Shown here one piece after another: positions 7,925-15,925 of a DNA stretch of 64,000 bases (within the stretch, counting starts at the first letter, position 1; every line of letters starts with the position of its first letter). The position numbers were made by a program, and so were the translations under genes. The stretch is taken from the NCBI RefSeq assembly GCF_000600295.1, contig NZ_JEMG01000001.1, positions 588,799-652,798 of the forward strand, given 5' to 3'. The notes beneath the pieces are model-generated. The model made no database searches and was not told the origin of the DNA. It worked only from the letters and a program-made list of their open reading frames with translations. Source of the DNA: Hylemonella gracilis str. Niagara R. GTDB taxonomy: Bacteria > Pseudomonadota > Gammaproteobacteria > Burkholderiales > Burkholderiaceae_C.

Positions 7925-9400
7925 TCACAGAGGATAAACCCGACTGTAGATACTACCCGGCAAAACGGTCAGGTGCAGCAGCGTGGGTTTGCCTTTGCGC
8001 ACCTCGACCTTGATCGGTTCCTGTCCGGGCCGACCAGGCAGGGCAATCTGATGTTCCCCTTCGGCCAGCGGCAGGCGTAGCACCTGCGCGCTGCCGGGCA
8101 GGGTGAGCCAGGATCGCAGGTCCGCCTGGTCCGTGGCCACTGTAAAGAGCATGGTGGCGAGGCCCAACAACAGGGCTTCGTCGCTCTTCTGGCTGCTGCG
8201 CATGGCGTTGCGTTGCAGTTCCTGCTTGGCGATCAAGCGCAGGAAGGAGTGCACCAGCAGATCCCAGACCTCGTCCTTGAGCGTGCGCACGGCCAGCGCG
8301 CGGGTGTCGGTCAACAAGGCAGTCTGATGTGCTTGGCCGTTCACCGTGAGTGTGAGGGGCTGAGGCGCGGCGACCGAGCGGTACACTGGGAAGCTGACAT
8401 AGTTGGCGGTGCGGTTGGTGTAGACCGGGATGGTGACAGCTTGCTTGACGGGCGCCAGCCCTTCCTCCAGGTAGACCACCAGCTCGCCTTGCGCCGCGTC
8501 GGCTGCCGTGGGTCGGCTGGGCAGGGGAATCTGGTACTGCCGGGCCAGTTTCTGGACATCGTCCATGCCGGCCCGCGCCCCGCTGCGTACCGCGTCCTGC
8601 CGCAGGTAAGGGTTGTCGGGCACGATCTCGAGTGCCTTGCGGTAGTCGATGTAGGCGTCGTTGGCCTGGCCCGTGGCCTCGTAGATCAGGCCCGAGAGGT
8701 AAAACGTCGCCGCGTTCTGGAAGCCGGACTTGACGCGACCTGCGGCCAGGTCCATGTCGCTGAAGAACTTGTCGTAGTCGCCGGCGTTCAGTCCCTTGGA
8801 CTGGGCTTCTCGTTCTGACTTCTCCCGCGCTTCGTCCACCGCGTTGGCCTTCTTGGCCAGCGCCTCCACCTGCACCTGGTTGGCGCGGCGGACTTCCACC
8901 AGCGCGCCGGTCACATCACCTTGTGCCAGGTAGTTCAGGGCCTGGTACTGGTGGACGAAGACGCGTTCATACGTGCGCCCCTGGTAAGGCCTCGCGTTGT
9001 CGTTGCTGTAGAGGCTCAGCCCCGAAGTCGCCAGCGCCGAGGCCGAGATGGTGGCGCGATCGTCCTGGGCCTGGAAGCGCGCAATCGCCGCCGCAAAGTC
9101 GGTCTTGCTGCCTTCGGTCTGGCCTTCTAGTTGCTGGATGCGCGCGCGTTCCAGCAAGTAGAGCGTACCGTCGGCGCTCTTGGTCTTGCTGCCTATGGCC
9201 TTGACGGCGGTTTCGGGTTTGCCGGTTTCCAGGGCCTGCCGGTAGGTCTGGGCCGTGGCGGGGTAAGGTACGAAGACGGAGCTGCCCGCGCAGCCCGCCA
9301 GCAGGAAAACAATCAGTGTGGTGAGAAAAGGGCGCCATGGCAACTGCTGGATCCCTTTCGCGATTTGTGAATCCATCGGCCGCGAATCGTTTGCAGACAT
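7925..9400 (-). CDS. COG3014-like TPR-containing lipoprotein
   Basis: A roughly 491-residue lipoprotein (lipobox LAGC, Cys37 from the ATG at 9400) with helical TPR-like repeats in its middle (QYQALNYLAQGDVTGALVEV; SGLIYEATGQANDAYIDYRK) and a beta-rich C-terminal part. It heads a three-gene lipoprotein operon with ycfL and lpoB, ten bases before ycfL, and this trio recurs in other proteobacteria. The start is uncertain: the ATG at 9400 is used, but ATG at 9376 or a TTG just before PWRPFL, which has a good AAAGGGA site, would give a shorter signal peptide. Function is unknown; an outer-membrane role in peptidoglycan assembly is a guess from context. Confidence 0.75.
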   Translation of the reverse strand: MSANDSRPMDSQIAKGIQQLPWRPFLTTLIVFLLAGCAGSSVFVPYPATAQTYRQALETGKPETAVKAIGSKTKSADGTLYLLERARIQQLEGQTEGSKTDFAAAIARFQAQDDRATISASALATSGLSLYSNDNARPYQGRTYERVFVHQYQALNYLAQGDVTGALVEVRRANQVQVEALAKKANAVDEAREKSEREAQSKGLNAGDYDKFFSDMDLAAGRVKSGFQNAATFYLSGLIYEATGQANDAYIDYRKALEIVPDNPYLRQDAVRSGARAGMDDVQKLARQYQIPLPSRPTAADAAQGELVVYLEEGLAPVKQAVTIPVYTNRTANYVSFPVYRSVAAPQPLTLTVNGQAHQTALLTDTRALAVRTLKDEVWDLLVHSFLRLIAKQELQRNAMRSSQKSDEALLLGLATMLFTVATDQADLRSWLTLPGSAQVLRLPLAEGEHQIALPGRPGQEPIKVEVRKGKPTLLHLTVLPGSIYSRVYPL

Positions 9401-9536
9401 GCATGGATTGTGCTGCAAGCCAAGCCAGACAGGCGGTTGATACCGAAACTCATTGACATTCGTTGCTGACTGCAGCGTTCTCCCGCCTGGATACGTTGGT
9501 TTGGCATACTTACTTCTTTAGGTGACAGGGAAGCAG

Positions 9537-11618
9537 ATGGCACAAAGTATTCGCGTGCGGCGTTGCCGACAACTCGTTATGGTTGTATTCGCCGCCACGG
9601 TAGCCGTGGTTTTGGCGAACTTAAAGTCCGAGGCGCACGCGGGCGATCTCGAGATCCGGCCCCAGCATGCAGTCCAGCCTATGAACAAGTCGCTGGCCCT
9701 GGAGCGATTCGCGGCCCTGCCGTTGCTGTCACAGGTGACGCTGTCCCCTGATGGTCAGAAGCTCGCCATGCTGATGAACCGTGGCGGTAGCACCTACCTC
9801 GTGACGCGTGCCACTGCAAGCAACGACGCTCCGAAAGCATTGCTGCACAGCGACAACAAGGAGTACCACTTCAACTGGATCCGTTGGGTTAACAACGATC
9901 GTATCGTGGTCAGCCTCCGGTTCGCCTCGCGACGCAATTTTGTGGGGACGATTGAGACACGTTTGCTGTCGATCAAGGCCGAGGGGGGCGAAGTTGTCAA
10001 CCTCGTGCGAGCAGACAGTGTGTCAGGCAGTGCACGCCGCGCCACCATCGTGAGGCAGATCCAGGATCGGGTGATCGACTGGTTGCCTACCGATGACCAG
10101 CACCTGCTGCTGGCCTTGTCGAATCCGGGTTCAGAGGCGCCTGCCGTCTACAAGGTCAACGTCAACACCGGACAACGAACGATCATTAAAGTGCCTGAGC
10201 GCCATGTGCAGTGGTGGGTGACGGATGCGCAGGGCCGGGTGCGCGCAGGTGTGCGGCACGAAGACGGAACATCCGAGGTGCGCGTGGCCAGTGCCGATGG
10301 TAAGGAATGGCGTACGCTTTGGACTTTCAGTCTTGGGCAAGACGAAGTCTGGCCGTTGGGCTTTGGCCAGGATCCCAATGAGCTTTATGTCCTGGCTGCC
10401 CACGAAGGCCGCCGTGCAGTGTTTTCGGTGCGACTCGATGACCTATCGCTCAAGAAAACCCTGCGGTTTGCGCACCCTACACAGGATGTTCATGGTGATC
10501 TGCTGCGCTCGCCCGTCACCCAGGAGGTGATTGGTTTGCGGCGTAGTCCTGACGACGATGAGAGCGGCCAGATACGTGCCGAATTGTGGGAGCCCATCTG
10601 GCGCGCGCAGATGCAGGCCATCGATGCCGCCCTGCCGCAGCGTGAAAATCTGCTGATCGACATCAGCCGCGACGGGCAGCTGTATCTCATCAGCTCGGAA
10701 AGCAGTCGACAGCCGCGCGAGTTCTACATGGGCGATCGCCGGACAGGTCGAGTCACGCTACTGGGGGGCACCTATCCCGATCTTGACGTGACGTTGCTTG
10801 CAGGCAAGTGGCGCCAGAGAATCAAGGCCCGTGATGGTCTCGAACTCGACAGCTTTTTGTCCCTACCCAAGGATCGGGCTGTCGGAGATGGCGGCGCGCC
10901 GCTGCCCTTGGTGTTGTTACCCCACGGCGGGCCGCAGATTGCGGACGATGATGACTTCGACCCATGGACGGCGTTCCTGGCAAGTCGCGGTTATGCGGTG
11001 TTGCAGGTCAACTTCCGCGGCTCTGACGGCTATGGATACAACTTCCGTGCTGCCGGTCTCAAACGTTGGGGGTTGGAAATGCAGGATGACCTGGCCGATG
11101 GCGTGGCCTGGGCGGTCAGTCAAGGCGTGGCGGATCCCGCGCGCGTGTGCATCGTCGGTGCGAGTTACGGCGGCTATGCGGCGCTCATGGGCGTGGTGAA
11201 AACGCCTGAGCTGTACCGATGCGCGGTGAGTTTCGCCGGTGTGTCGGATTTGCCCGACCTGATCAGGCATTGGGGCAACTACATTGGAGGCGATGAATGG
11301 GGCGAGGAACAGATCGGACGATTTTGGGGGGACCGGGCGCGCCTTCAGGCCACCTCGCCGGCGCGCCAGGCCGAGCACATCCGCGTACCCGTGCTGCTGG
11401 TGCATGGCACTGTGGACCGTGCAGTTCCTATTGAGCAGAGCGAAGCCATGGTCAAGGCGCTGAAGCGTGCCGGCAAGCCATACCGCTACATTGAGCAGGA
11501 AGGCGGCGACCATTACCTGAGTCGCTATGAGCATCGCCTTGAGTTCTTCACGGCCATGGAGTCCTTCCTGGACGAAAACCTGCGCGCCACACCATCGCAG
11601 CTCAGTACAAGCCGCTAA
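9537..11618 (+). CDS. Secreted S9-family (prolyl oligopeptidase-type) peptidase
   Basis: A 693-residue exported serine peptidase. A signal peptide (about residues 1-34) is followed by a beta-propeller-like region with repeated WD40/PD40-type blades (LSPDGQKLAMLMNRGG) and a C-terminal alpha/beta-hydrolase domain. The catalytic triad reads Ser543 (GASYGGYAA), Asp627 (HGTVDRAVP) and His659 (GGDHYLS). The ATG at 9537 has AGGGAA upstream; a GTG at 9522 is the alternative. Such enzymes cleave short peptides, often after proline or as dipeptidyl/acylaminoacyl peptidases; specificity is not visible. Codon choice is noticeably less GC-biased than in neighbouring genes, which may mean a more recent arrival. 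Confidence 0.9.
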   Translation: MAQSIRVRRCRQLVMVVFAATVAVVLANLKSEAHAGDLEIRPQHAVQPMNKSLALERFAALPLLSQVTLSPDGQKLAMLMNRGGSTYLVTRATASNDAPKALLHSDNKEYHFNWIRWVNNDRIVVSLRFASRRNFVGTIETRLLSIKAEGGEVVNLVRADSVSGSARRATIVRQIQDRVIDWLPTDDQHLLLALSNPGSEAPAVYKVNVNTGQRTIIKVPERHVQWWVTDAQGRVRAGVRHEDGTSEVRVASADGKEWRTLWTFSLGQDEVWPLGFGQDPNELYVLAAHEGRRAVFSVRLDDLSLKKTLRFAHPTQDVHGDLLRSPVTQEVIGLRRSPDDDESGQIRAELWEPIWRAQMQAIDAALPQRENLLIDISRDGQLYLISSESSRQPREFYMGDRRTGRVTLLGGTYPDLDVTLLAGKWRQRIKARDGLELDSFLSLPKDRAVGDGGAPLPLVLLPHGGPQIADDDDFDPWTAFLASRGYAVLQVNFRGSDGYGYNFRAAGLKRWGLEMQDDLADGVAWAVSQGVADPARVCIVGASYGGYAALMGVVKTPELYRCAVSFAGVSDLPDLIRHWGNYIGGDEWGEEQIGRFWGDRARLQATSPARQAEHIRVPVLLVHGTVDRAVPIEQSEAMVKALKRAGKPYRYIEQEGGDHYLSRYEHRLEFFTAMESFLDENLRATPSQLSTSR

Positions 11619-11753
11619 GTAAAGACTAAATACGGCCACGTCTTGCTCTTCATCGGAGGCATTTCACACCCCGCCATCCCCATTTCGTCACATTCCGCTG
11701 GTCATCCTGGGGCGGGCGCTGCAGAGTGCGCCCATCGACCACAGGAGTAGTCC

Positions 11754-12299
11754 ATGCTGATTCAACTCATCGTTCAACACCCTGAAGCCTTGCCAACCGT
11801 CATCCACGGCACGCCAGGCTGGGTCTGGGGTGTCGCCGCTGGCCTGGCCGTGCTGGGCGCCAGCCAACTGAAGGATCGTCAGGCCAGTCTGACTCGTGTC
11901 TCCTTGATGCCGCTGGCCATGACCGCGTTTTCCATCTGGGGCACGGTGTCTGCCTTGCGCGCTTCGCCCCTGCTGGCGCAGGCTCTGGGTGTTTGGATCA
12001 TGGTGGCCCTGACCGTCTTCGCTCTCGTGGCGCGTTTGCCAGCGCGTGCCCGCTACGACGCTGCCACCCGCAGTTACGCCATTCCCGGCAGCGTGGTGCC
12101 CTTGCTGCTCATGTTGGGGATTTTCCTGGTGAAGTATGTCGTCGGTGTGGACCTGGTCATGGCCCCGCAGCTGATGCATGAGTCCTCTTATGCATGGACC
12201 GTGGCCGCCCTGTACGGTGCTTTCACCGGTCTTTTCGTCGGCCGTGCCGCTCGGCTCTGGAAGTTGGCCTTGCCGAACCGCCGCGCCTTTGCCGTCTGA
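11754..12299 (+). CDS. Uncharacterised integral membrane protein (DUF6622-like)
   Basis: A 181-residue protein with about five hydrophobic helices (for example WGVAAGLAVLGASQL, ALGVWIMVALTVFALVA, VVPLLLMLGIFLVKYVVGV). It looks like the small DUF6622-type membrane proteins of Burkholderiales, but this name is from memory and not certain. The ATG follows CAGGAGTAGTCC, a good ribosome site. It opens the cluster that continues with 2TM proteins, a hydrolase and a LytS/LytTR pair, 46 bases before the next gene. No function can be assigned. Confidence 0.65.
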   Translation: MLIQLIVQHPEALPTVIHGTPGWVWGVAAGLAVLGASQLKDRQASLTRVSLMPLAMTAFSIWGTVSALRASPLLAQALGVWIMVALTVFALVARLPARARYDAATRSYAIPGSVVPLLLMLGIFLVKYVVGVDLVMAPQLMHESSYAWTVAALYGAFTGLFVGRAARLWKLALPNRRAFAV

Positions 12300-12345
12300 A
12301 TTCGACCGTCTACACACACCGATCCTCGCACCCAGGAGCAGCACC

Positions 12346-12639
12346 ATGCGATCCCATGACCCTGAAATGAACGACCTTGAGCGCCGGGCCCGCCGCCGCG
12401 CGGGCGCCAAGCTGGGCTGGTACATCCACGCCACCATCTACGTTGCCGTCAACCTGCTGCTGATGTTCTTGTCGGCGCAGAGCCCGCGCGGCTGGGCCAT
12501 CTATCCGGCGATGGGCTGGGGCATGGGCCTTGCGATCCACGGCCTGGTGGTGTTCGTGCTTACCACTGGCGTGCATGAGCGCCTGGTGCAGCGCGAGCGC
12601 CGCCGGCTGATGAAACAGCCCGGAGGCACGCCGTCATGA
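12346..12639 (+). CDS. 2TM-domain membrane protein (first copy)
   Basis: A 97-residue protein: a basic N-terminal segment (ERRARRRAGAKLGWYIH), two transmembrane helices (about residues 28-45 and 55-75) and a basic C-terminal tail (HERLVQRERRRLMK). This is the 2TM domain, often found beside or fused to LytS-type histidine kinases. The start ATG follows CAGGAGCAGCACC. Its stop overlaps the start of the following hydrolase gene (ATGA at 12636), so the two are probably translationally coupled. It is a clear paralogue of the 13708-13998 gene. Confidence 0.8.
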   Translation: MRSHDPEMNDLERRARRRAGAKLGWYIHATIYVAVNLLLMFLSAQSPRGWAIYPAMGWGMGLAIHGLVVFVLTTGVHERLVQRERRRLMKQPGGTPS

Positions 12640-13676
12640 ACTTTCCATCCTGGCGCCAAGTGCGAAGCCTCCTGCCCTGCCTAGCAGTCTTCACGGCCGT
12701 CGCGGCACAAGCCCAAGTGGGCTTGCGAGAGTTGCCTGGCTTGTCAGGCGATGGGCCGGTCACGGTCTTCTACCCGAGCGATGCACCGGCCCAGCCCACG
12801 GTGCGCGGGCCTTTCACCATCCAGGTCGCAGCGGATGCCACGCCCACGCGGGGCAATGGTCGATTGGTGGTGCTCTCGCATGGCTCGGGTGGTTCGCCTT
12901 GGATCTACAGCGACTTCGCGATCCGACTGGTGCGGGCGGGTTTTGTCGTCGCGCTGCCCGAACACAAAGGCGACAACTGGCACGACCACGGCATGATCGG
13001 TCCCCCGTCCTGGAAACGGCGTCCGCACGAGGTGTCCCGTGCCATCGACGTGGTGGGCGCCGACCCGCAGCTCGCGCCCCTGGTGCGACTGGATCGTGTC
13101 GGCATGTGGGGCATGTCCGCCGGCGGGCACACCGCGCTGACGCTGGCGGGCGGGCGTTGGTCGCCTTCGGCACTGCGCGCGCATTGCGAGGCCCACATCG
13201 ACGATGACTTCACCGCCTGCGTGGGCCTCACACTGGAGTTGAAAGGCAACTGGGCCGACGGTATGAAGAAATCGGTGGCGCTTTTCTTCATCGGCTTCTT
13301 GCTGGACGACACGCAGTGGTACGGACACACCGACCCGCGCATCGCGGCCGTCGTGGCCGAAGTGCCCTTCGCGGCGGACTTCGACCTGGCGTCCCTGGCG
13401 CGGCCCGCCGTGCCGCTGGGGCTGGTGCGCAATGCGCAGGATGCCTGGCTCAAGCCGGCCTACCACGTGGACCCGGTGCGCCAGGCCTGCGCCCCTTGCA
13501 CCCTGGTGATGGACTTGCCAACGGCTGGGCATGGGTCACTCATTTCCCCGCAAGTCCCAGACCTGAGCGGACAGGTGGCGCGCTTGCTGGCCGACCCGCC
13601 CGGTTTCGACCGTGCCCAAGTGCCCCAGGCCCATGAACGCATCATCCAATACCTGGAACAACACCTGCTGCCCTAG
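12636..13676 (+). CDS. Secreted alpha/beta hydrolase (dienelactone hydrolase-like)
   Basis: A 346-residue exported hydrolase. The signal peptide ends around VAAQAQ (residues 20-27). The fold is shown by an oxyanion-type LSHGSGG segment (about residue 80), the nucleophile elbow GMSAGG with Ser161, and a late histidine (TAGHGSLIS). It resembles predicted dienelactone hydrolases of COG4188, whose natural substrates are mostly unknown. It sits between two 2TM-domain paralogues and upstream of a two-component system, with its start fused to the previous stop. The pairing suggests that its substrate or product relates to the signal sensed by this locus; that is an inference. Confidence 0.82.
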   Translation: MNFPSWRQVRSLLPCLAVFTAVAAQAQVGLRELPGLSGDGPVTVFYPSDAPAQPTVRGPFTIQVAADATPTRGNGRLVVLSHGSGGSPWIYSDFAIRLVRAGFVVALPEHKGDNWHDHGMIGPPSWKRRPHEVSRAIDVVGADPQLAPLVRLDRVGMWGMSAGGHTALTLAGGRWSPSALRAHCEAHIDDDFTACVGLTLELKGNWADGMKKSVALFFIGFLLDDTQWYGHTDPRIAAVVAEVPFAADFDLASLARPAVPLGLVRNAQDAWLKPAYHVDPVRQACAPCTLVMDLPTAGHGSLISPQVPDLSGQVARLLADPPGFDRAQVPQAHERIIQYLEQHLLP

Positions 13677-13707
13677 AACGTGGTGCCTAAAACCTAGAAT
13701 CTTCACG

Positions 13708-13998
13708 ATGGCTACCCCTCTCAGCCCCGAACAGATCGAACGACTCGCCCGCCGCCGCGCGGGCGCCAAGCTGGGCTGGTACGTCCATGCCGGCGTGTAC
13801 CTGCTGTTCAACGGGGCTTTTTTTGTCCTCTCAGAGTTCGGCGTGGGCCACCGGCATTGGAGCGTCTACCCAGCGCTGGGCTGGGGACTGGGCGTGGTGC
13901 TGCATGGCATCGCGGTCTTTGTCCTGGGTCCTGGCAGCGGCGTGCGTGAGCGCCTGATCGAACGCGAGCGCGAACGTCTGCGGCGTACCCAGCGATGA
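13708..13998 (+). CDS. 2TM-domain membrane protein (second copy)
   Basis: A 96-residue paralogue of the gene at 12346: the same RRRAGAKLGWYVHAGVY entry, two transmembrane helices and a charged tail (RERLIERERERLRR). Its stop codon overlaps the start of the histidine kinase gene (ATGA at 13995), the arrangement expected for a 2TM partner of a LytS-type kinase. Whether it senses, anchors or modulates the kinase is not known. Confidence 0.82.
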   Translation: MATPLSPEQIERLARRRAGAKLGWYVHAGVYLLFNGAFFVLSEFGVGHRHWSVYPALGWGLGVVLHGIAVFVLGPGSGVRERLIERERERLRRTQR

Positions 13999-15050
13999 GG
14001 ATCGATCCCGTCGCGAAGCTGCGGCACTTGTTGCAGGTGCTGGCCTTCTGCTTGGCGATCGCGACCATCCAGTACGCCTTTTTGCCGGAGCGCAGCTATG
14101 GCGTGCTGTTGGTCTACTCTCTGTGCATCGGGCTGATCACCTGGGCTTGCATCGACTTTCCGCGCCATCTCCTGCCTTCAGCGGCTGAGACCGGCTGGCC
14201 CCGGGGGCTGGAGGGCGTGGTGTTGATGGGCGTGGGCATCGCGATCGGCTATTTCGTCGGCACGGCGCTGGGGGACACGCTGTGCAGAACGCTAGGGCTG
14301 CACGGCGGCCCACGGCCGGACCCGGTGGCGCAGGCGCGCCAATCGGTGCTGATCACCGCGCTGGCGGGCATCGCCGGCAGCTATTACTTCTTGAGCGCGG
14401 CGCGGCGCAGCCATCTTGAGCGCAAGATGAACGAGGCGCAGCGCCATGCTGACGAGGCTCGTCTGAAGCTGCTGGAAACGCAACTCGAGCCGCACATGCT
14501 GTTCAACACCTTGGCCAATCTGCACGCGCTGATCGCGCTGGACCCGCCTCGCGCGCAGCAGATGCTGGACCACATGATCGCCTACCTGCGCGCGACGCTG
14601 GACGCGTCGCGCACCACCACGCATTCGCTGCAAACCGAATTTGACCGGCTCCGTGATTACCTGGCCTTGATGGCGATCCGCATGGGACCACGCCTGGCCT
14701 ACGAATTGGACATGCCCCCGGAGCTGGCGAAGCAGGCCGTGCCGCCTCTGTTGTTGCAGCCCATCGTGGAAAACAGCATCCGGCACGGGCTGGAGCCCCA
14801 GGTGCAAGGCGGCCGCATCGAGGTGCAAGCGCGTCGTGACGGCACGCGGCTGGTGCTGGAAGTCCGTGACAGTGGCGTGGGTCAGGCGGTGGCTGAATCT
14901 GGCGGCGCGGACCGAGGCCTTGGTGGCTTTGGCCTCGCGCAAGTGCGCCAGCGCCTGGCCACGCTGTACGGTGATGCTGCCAGCTATCAATTTGAGAGCG
15001 CACCCGGCGCGGGCGCGCGCACCTGCATCACCTTGCCGCTGAGTGCATGA
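13995..15050 (+). CDS. LytS/YehU-type sensor histidine kinase
   Basis: A 351-residue membrane kinase of the His_kinase (PF06580) class. The N-terminal half has four to five hydrophobic segments, then a short coiled linker (HLERKMNEAQRHADEARLKL). The phospho-acceptor motif LEPHMLFNTLANL carries His167. The ATP-binding domain shows the N box (PIVENSIRHGLEP) and the glycine-rich GLGGFGLAQVRQRL. It autophosphorylates and passes phosphate to the LytTR regulator encoded next. No recognised extracytoplasmic sensor domain is present, so the signal may be membrane-borne or supplied by the 2TM partner. Confidence 0.92.
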   Translation: MRIDPVAKLRHLLQVLAFCLAIATIQYAFLPERSYGVLLVYSLCIGLITWACIDFPRHLLPSAAETGWPRGLEGVVLMGVGIAIGYFVGTALGDTLCRTLGLHGGPRPDPVAQARQSVLITALAGIAGSYYFLSAARRSHLERKMNEAQRHADEARLKLLETQLEPHMLFNTLANLHALIALDPPRAQQMLDHMIAYLRATLDASRTTTHSLQTEFDRLRDYLALMAIRMGPRLAYELDMPPELAKQAVPPLLLQPIVENSIRHGLEPQVQGGRIEVQARRDGTRLVLEVRDSGVGQAVAESGGADRGLGGFGLAQVRQRLATLYGDAASYQFESAPGAGARTCITLPLSA

Positions 15051-15066
15051 ATTCGCACGAGATCCC

Positions 15067-15873
15067 ATGAGCACGCCGACCGCCTTGATCGCCGAAGACG
15101 AGCCCCTGCTGGCCCAAGCACTGCAGGCCGAACTGGCGCGTGCCTGGCCAGAACTGGCCATCGTTGCCACTGTGGGCGATGGCGCGGCGGCGGTGGAAGC
15201 CGCTTTGAGACACCGACCCGATGTGTTGTTCTTCGACATCCGCATGCCGGGCCTGGGCGGTTTGGATGCCGCGGTCGACCTGGCGGACGCCTGGCCGCGC
15301 GAGCTGCCATTTCCCGCCCTGGTGTTCGTCACCGCCTATGACCAGTACGCCGTGCAGGCCTTCGAGGCCCAGGCCGTTGACTACGTGCTCAAGCCCGTGC
15401 AGCCCGCGCGCCTGCAAAAGACCGTGGAAAAGCTGCGCGAGCTGCTGACGCGTCACGCCGCGCCCGCGATGGACCGCACTCTGGCGCAGCTGCGCAGCCT
15501 GCTTGCCCTGAACGCTGCCGCGCCTGATGCGACGGCCCAGGCCTCGTCGCCGCTGAAGGTGATCCAGGCCAGCGTGGGCAACACCTTGCGTCTGGTGCCG
15601 ATGGAGGACGTCCTCTACTTCGAGGCCGCCGACAAGTACCTGCGGGTCGTGACGGCCGATCACGAGGTCTTGCTGCGCACGCCCTTGAAGGAATTGCTCC
15701 CGCAGCTGGAACCGTCCGTCTTCTGGCAAGTGCACCGGGGCACCGTGGTGCGCGCCACCGCGATCGAGAGCGTGCTTCGCGACGAGGCGGGCAAGCTGTC
15801 CCTGGCCTTGAAGGCGAGACCGGAAAAATTGCCGGTCAGCCGTCTCTACGCGCATTTGTTCAAGGCCATGTGA
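15067..15873 (+). CDS. LytTR-family response regulator
   Basis: A 268-residue regulator: receiver domain (residues 4-120, acidic pair in IAEDEP, phospho-acceptor Asp57 in FFDIRMPG, conserved Lys in VLKPV) joined to a C-terminal LytTR DNA-binding domain (about 165-265, from VEDVLYFEAADKY-like sequence to KLPVSRLYAHLF). It pairs with the kinase just upstream. The ATG at 15067 gives the normal MSTPTALIAEDEP N-terminus; a GTG at 15043 overlapping the kinase stop is an alternative that would add eight residues. Target promoters are not identified. Confidence 0.92.
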   Translation: MSTPTALIAEDEPLLAQALQAELARAWPELAIVATVGDGAAAVEAALRHRPDVLFFDIRMPGLGGLDAAVDLADAWPRELPFPALVFVTAYDQYAVQAFEAQAVDYVLKPVQPARLQKTVEKLRELLTRHAAPAMDRTLAQLRSLLALNAAAPDATAQASSPLKVIQASVGNTLRLVPMEDVLYFEAADKYLRVVTADHEVLLRTPLKELLPQLEPSVFWQVHRGTVVRATAIESVLRDEAGKLSLALKARPEKLPVSRLYAHLFKAM

Positions 15874-15925
15874 GCGCGAACCGCTTGGAGTGTGCCTTCT
15901 CGGAGCCCGCTAGGCCTTCGATCAT

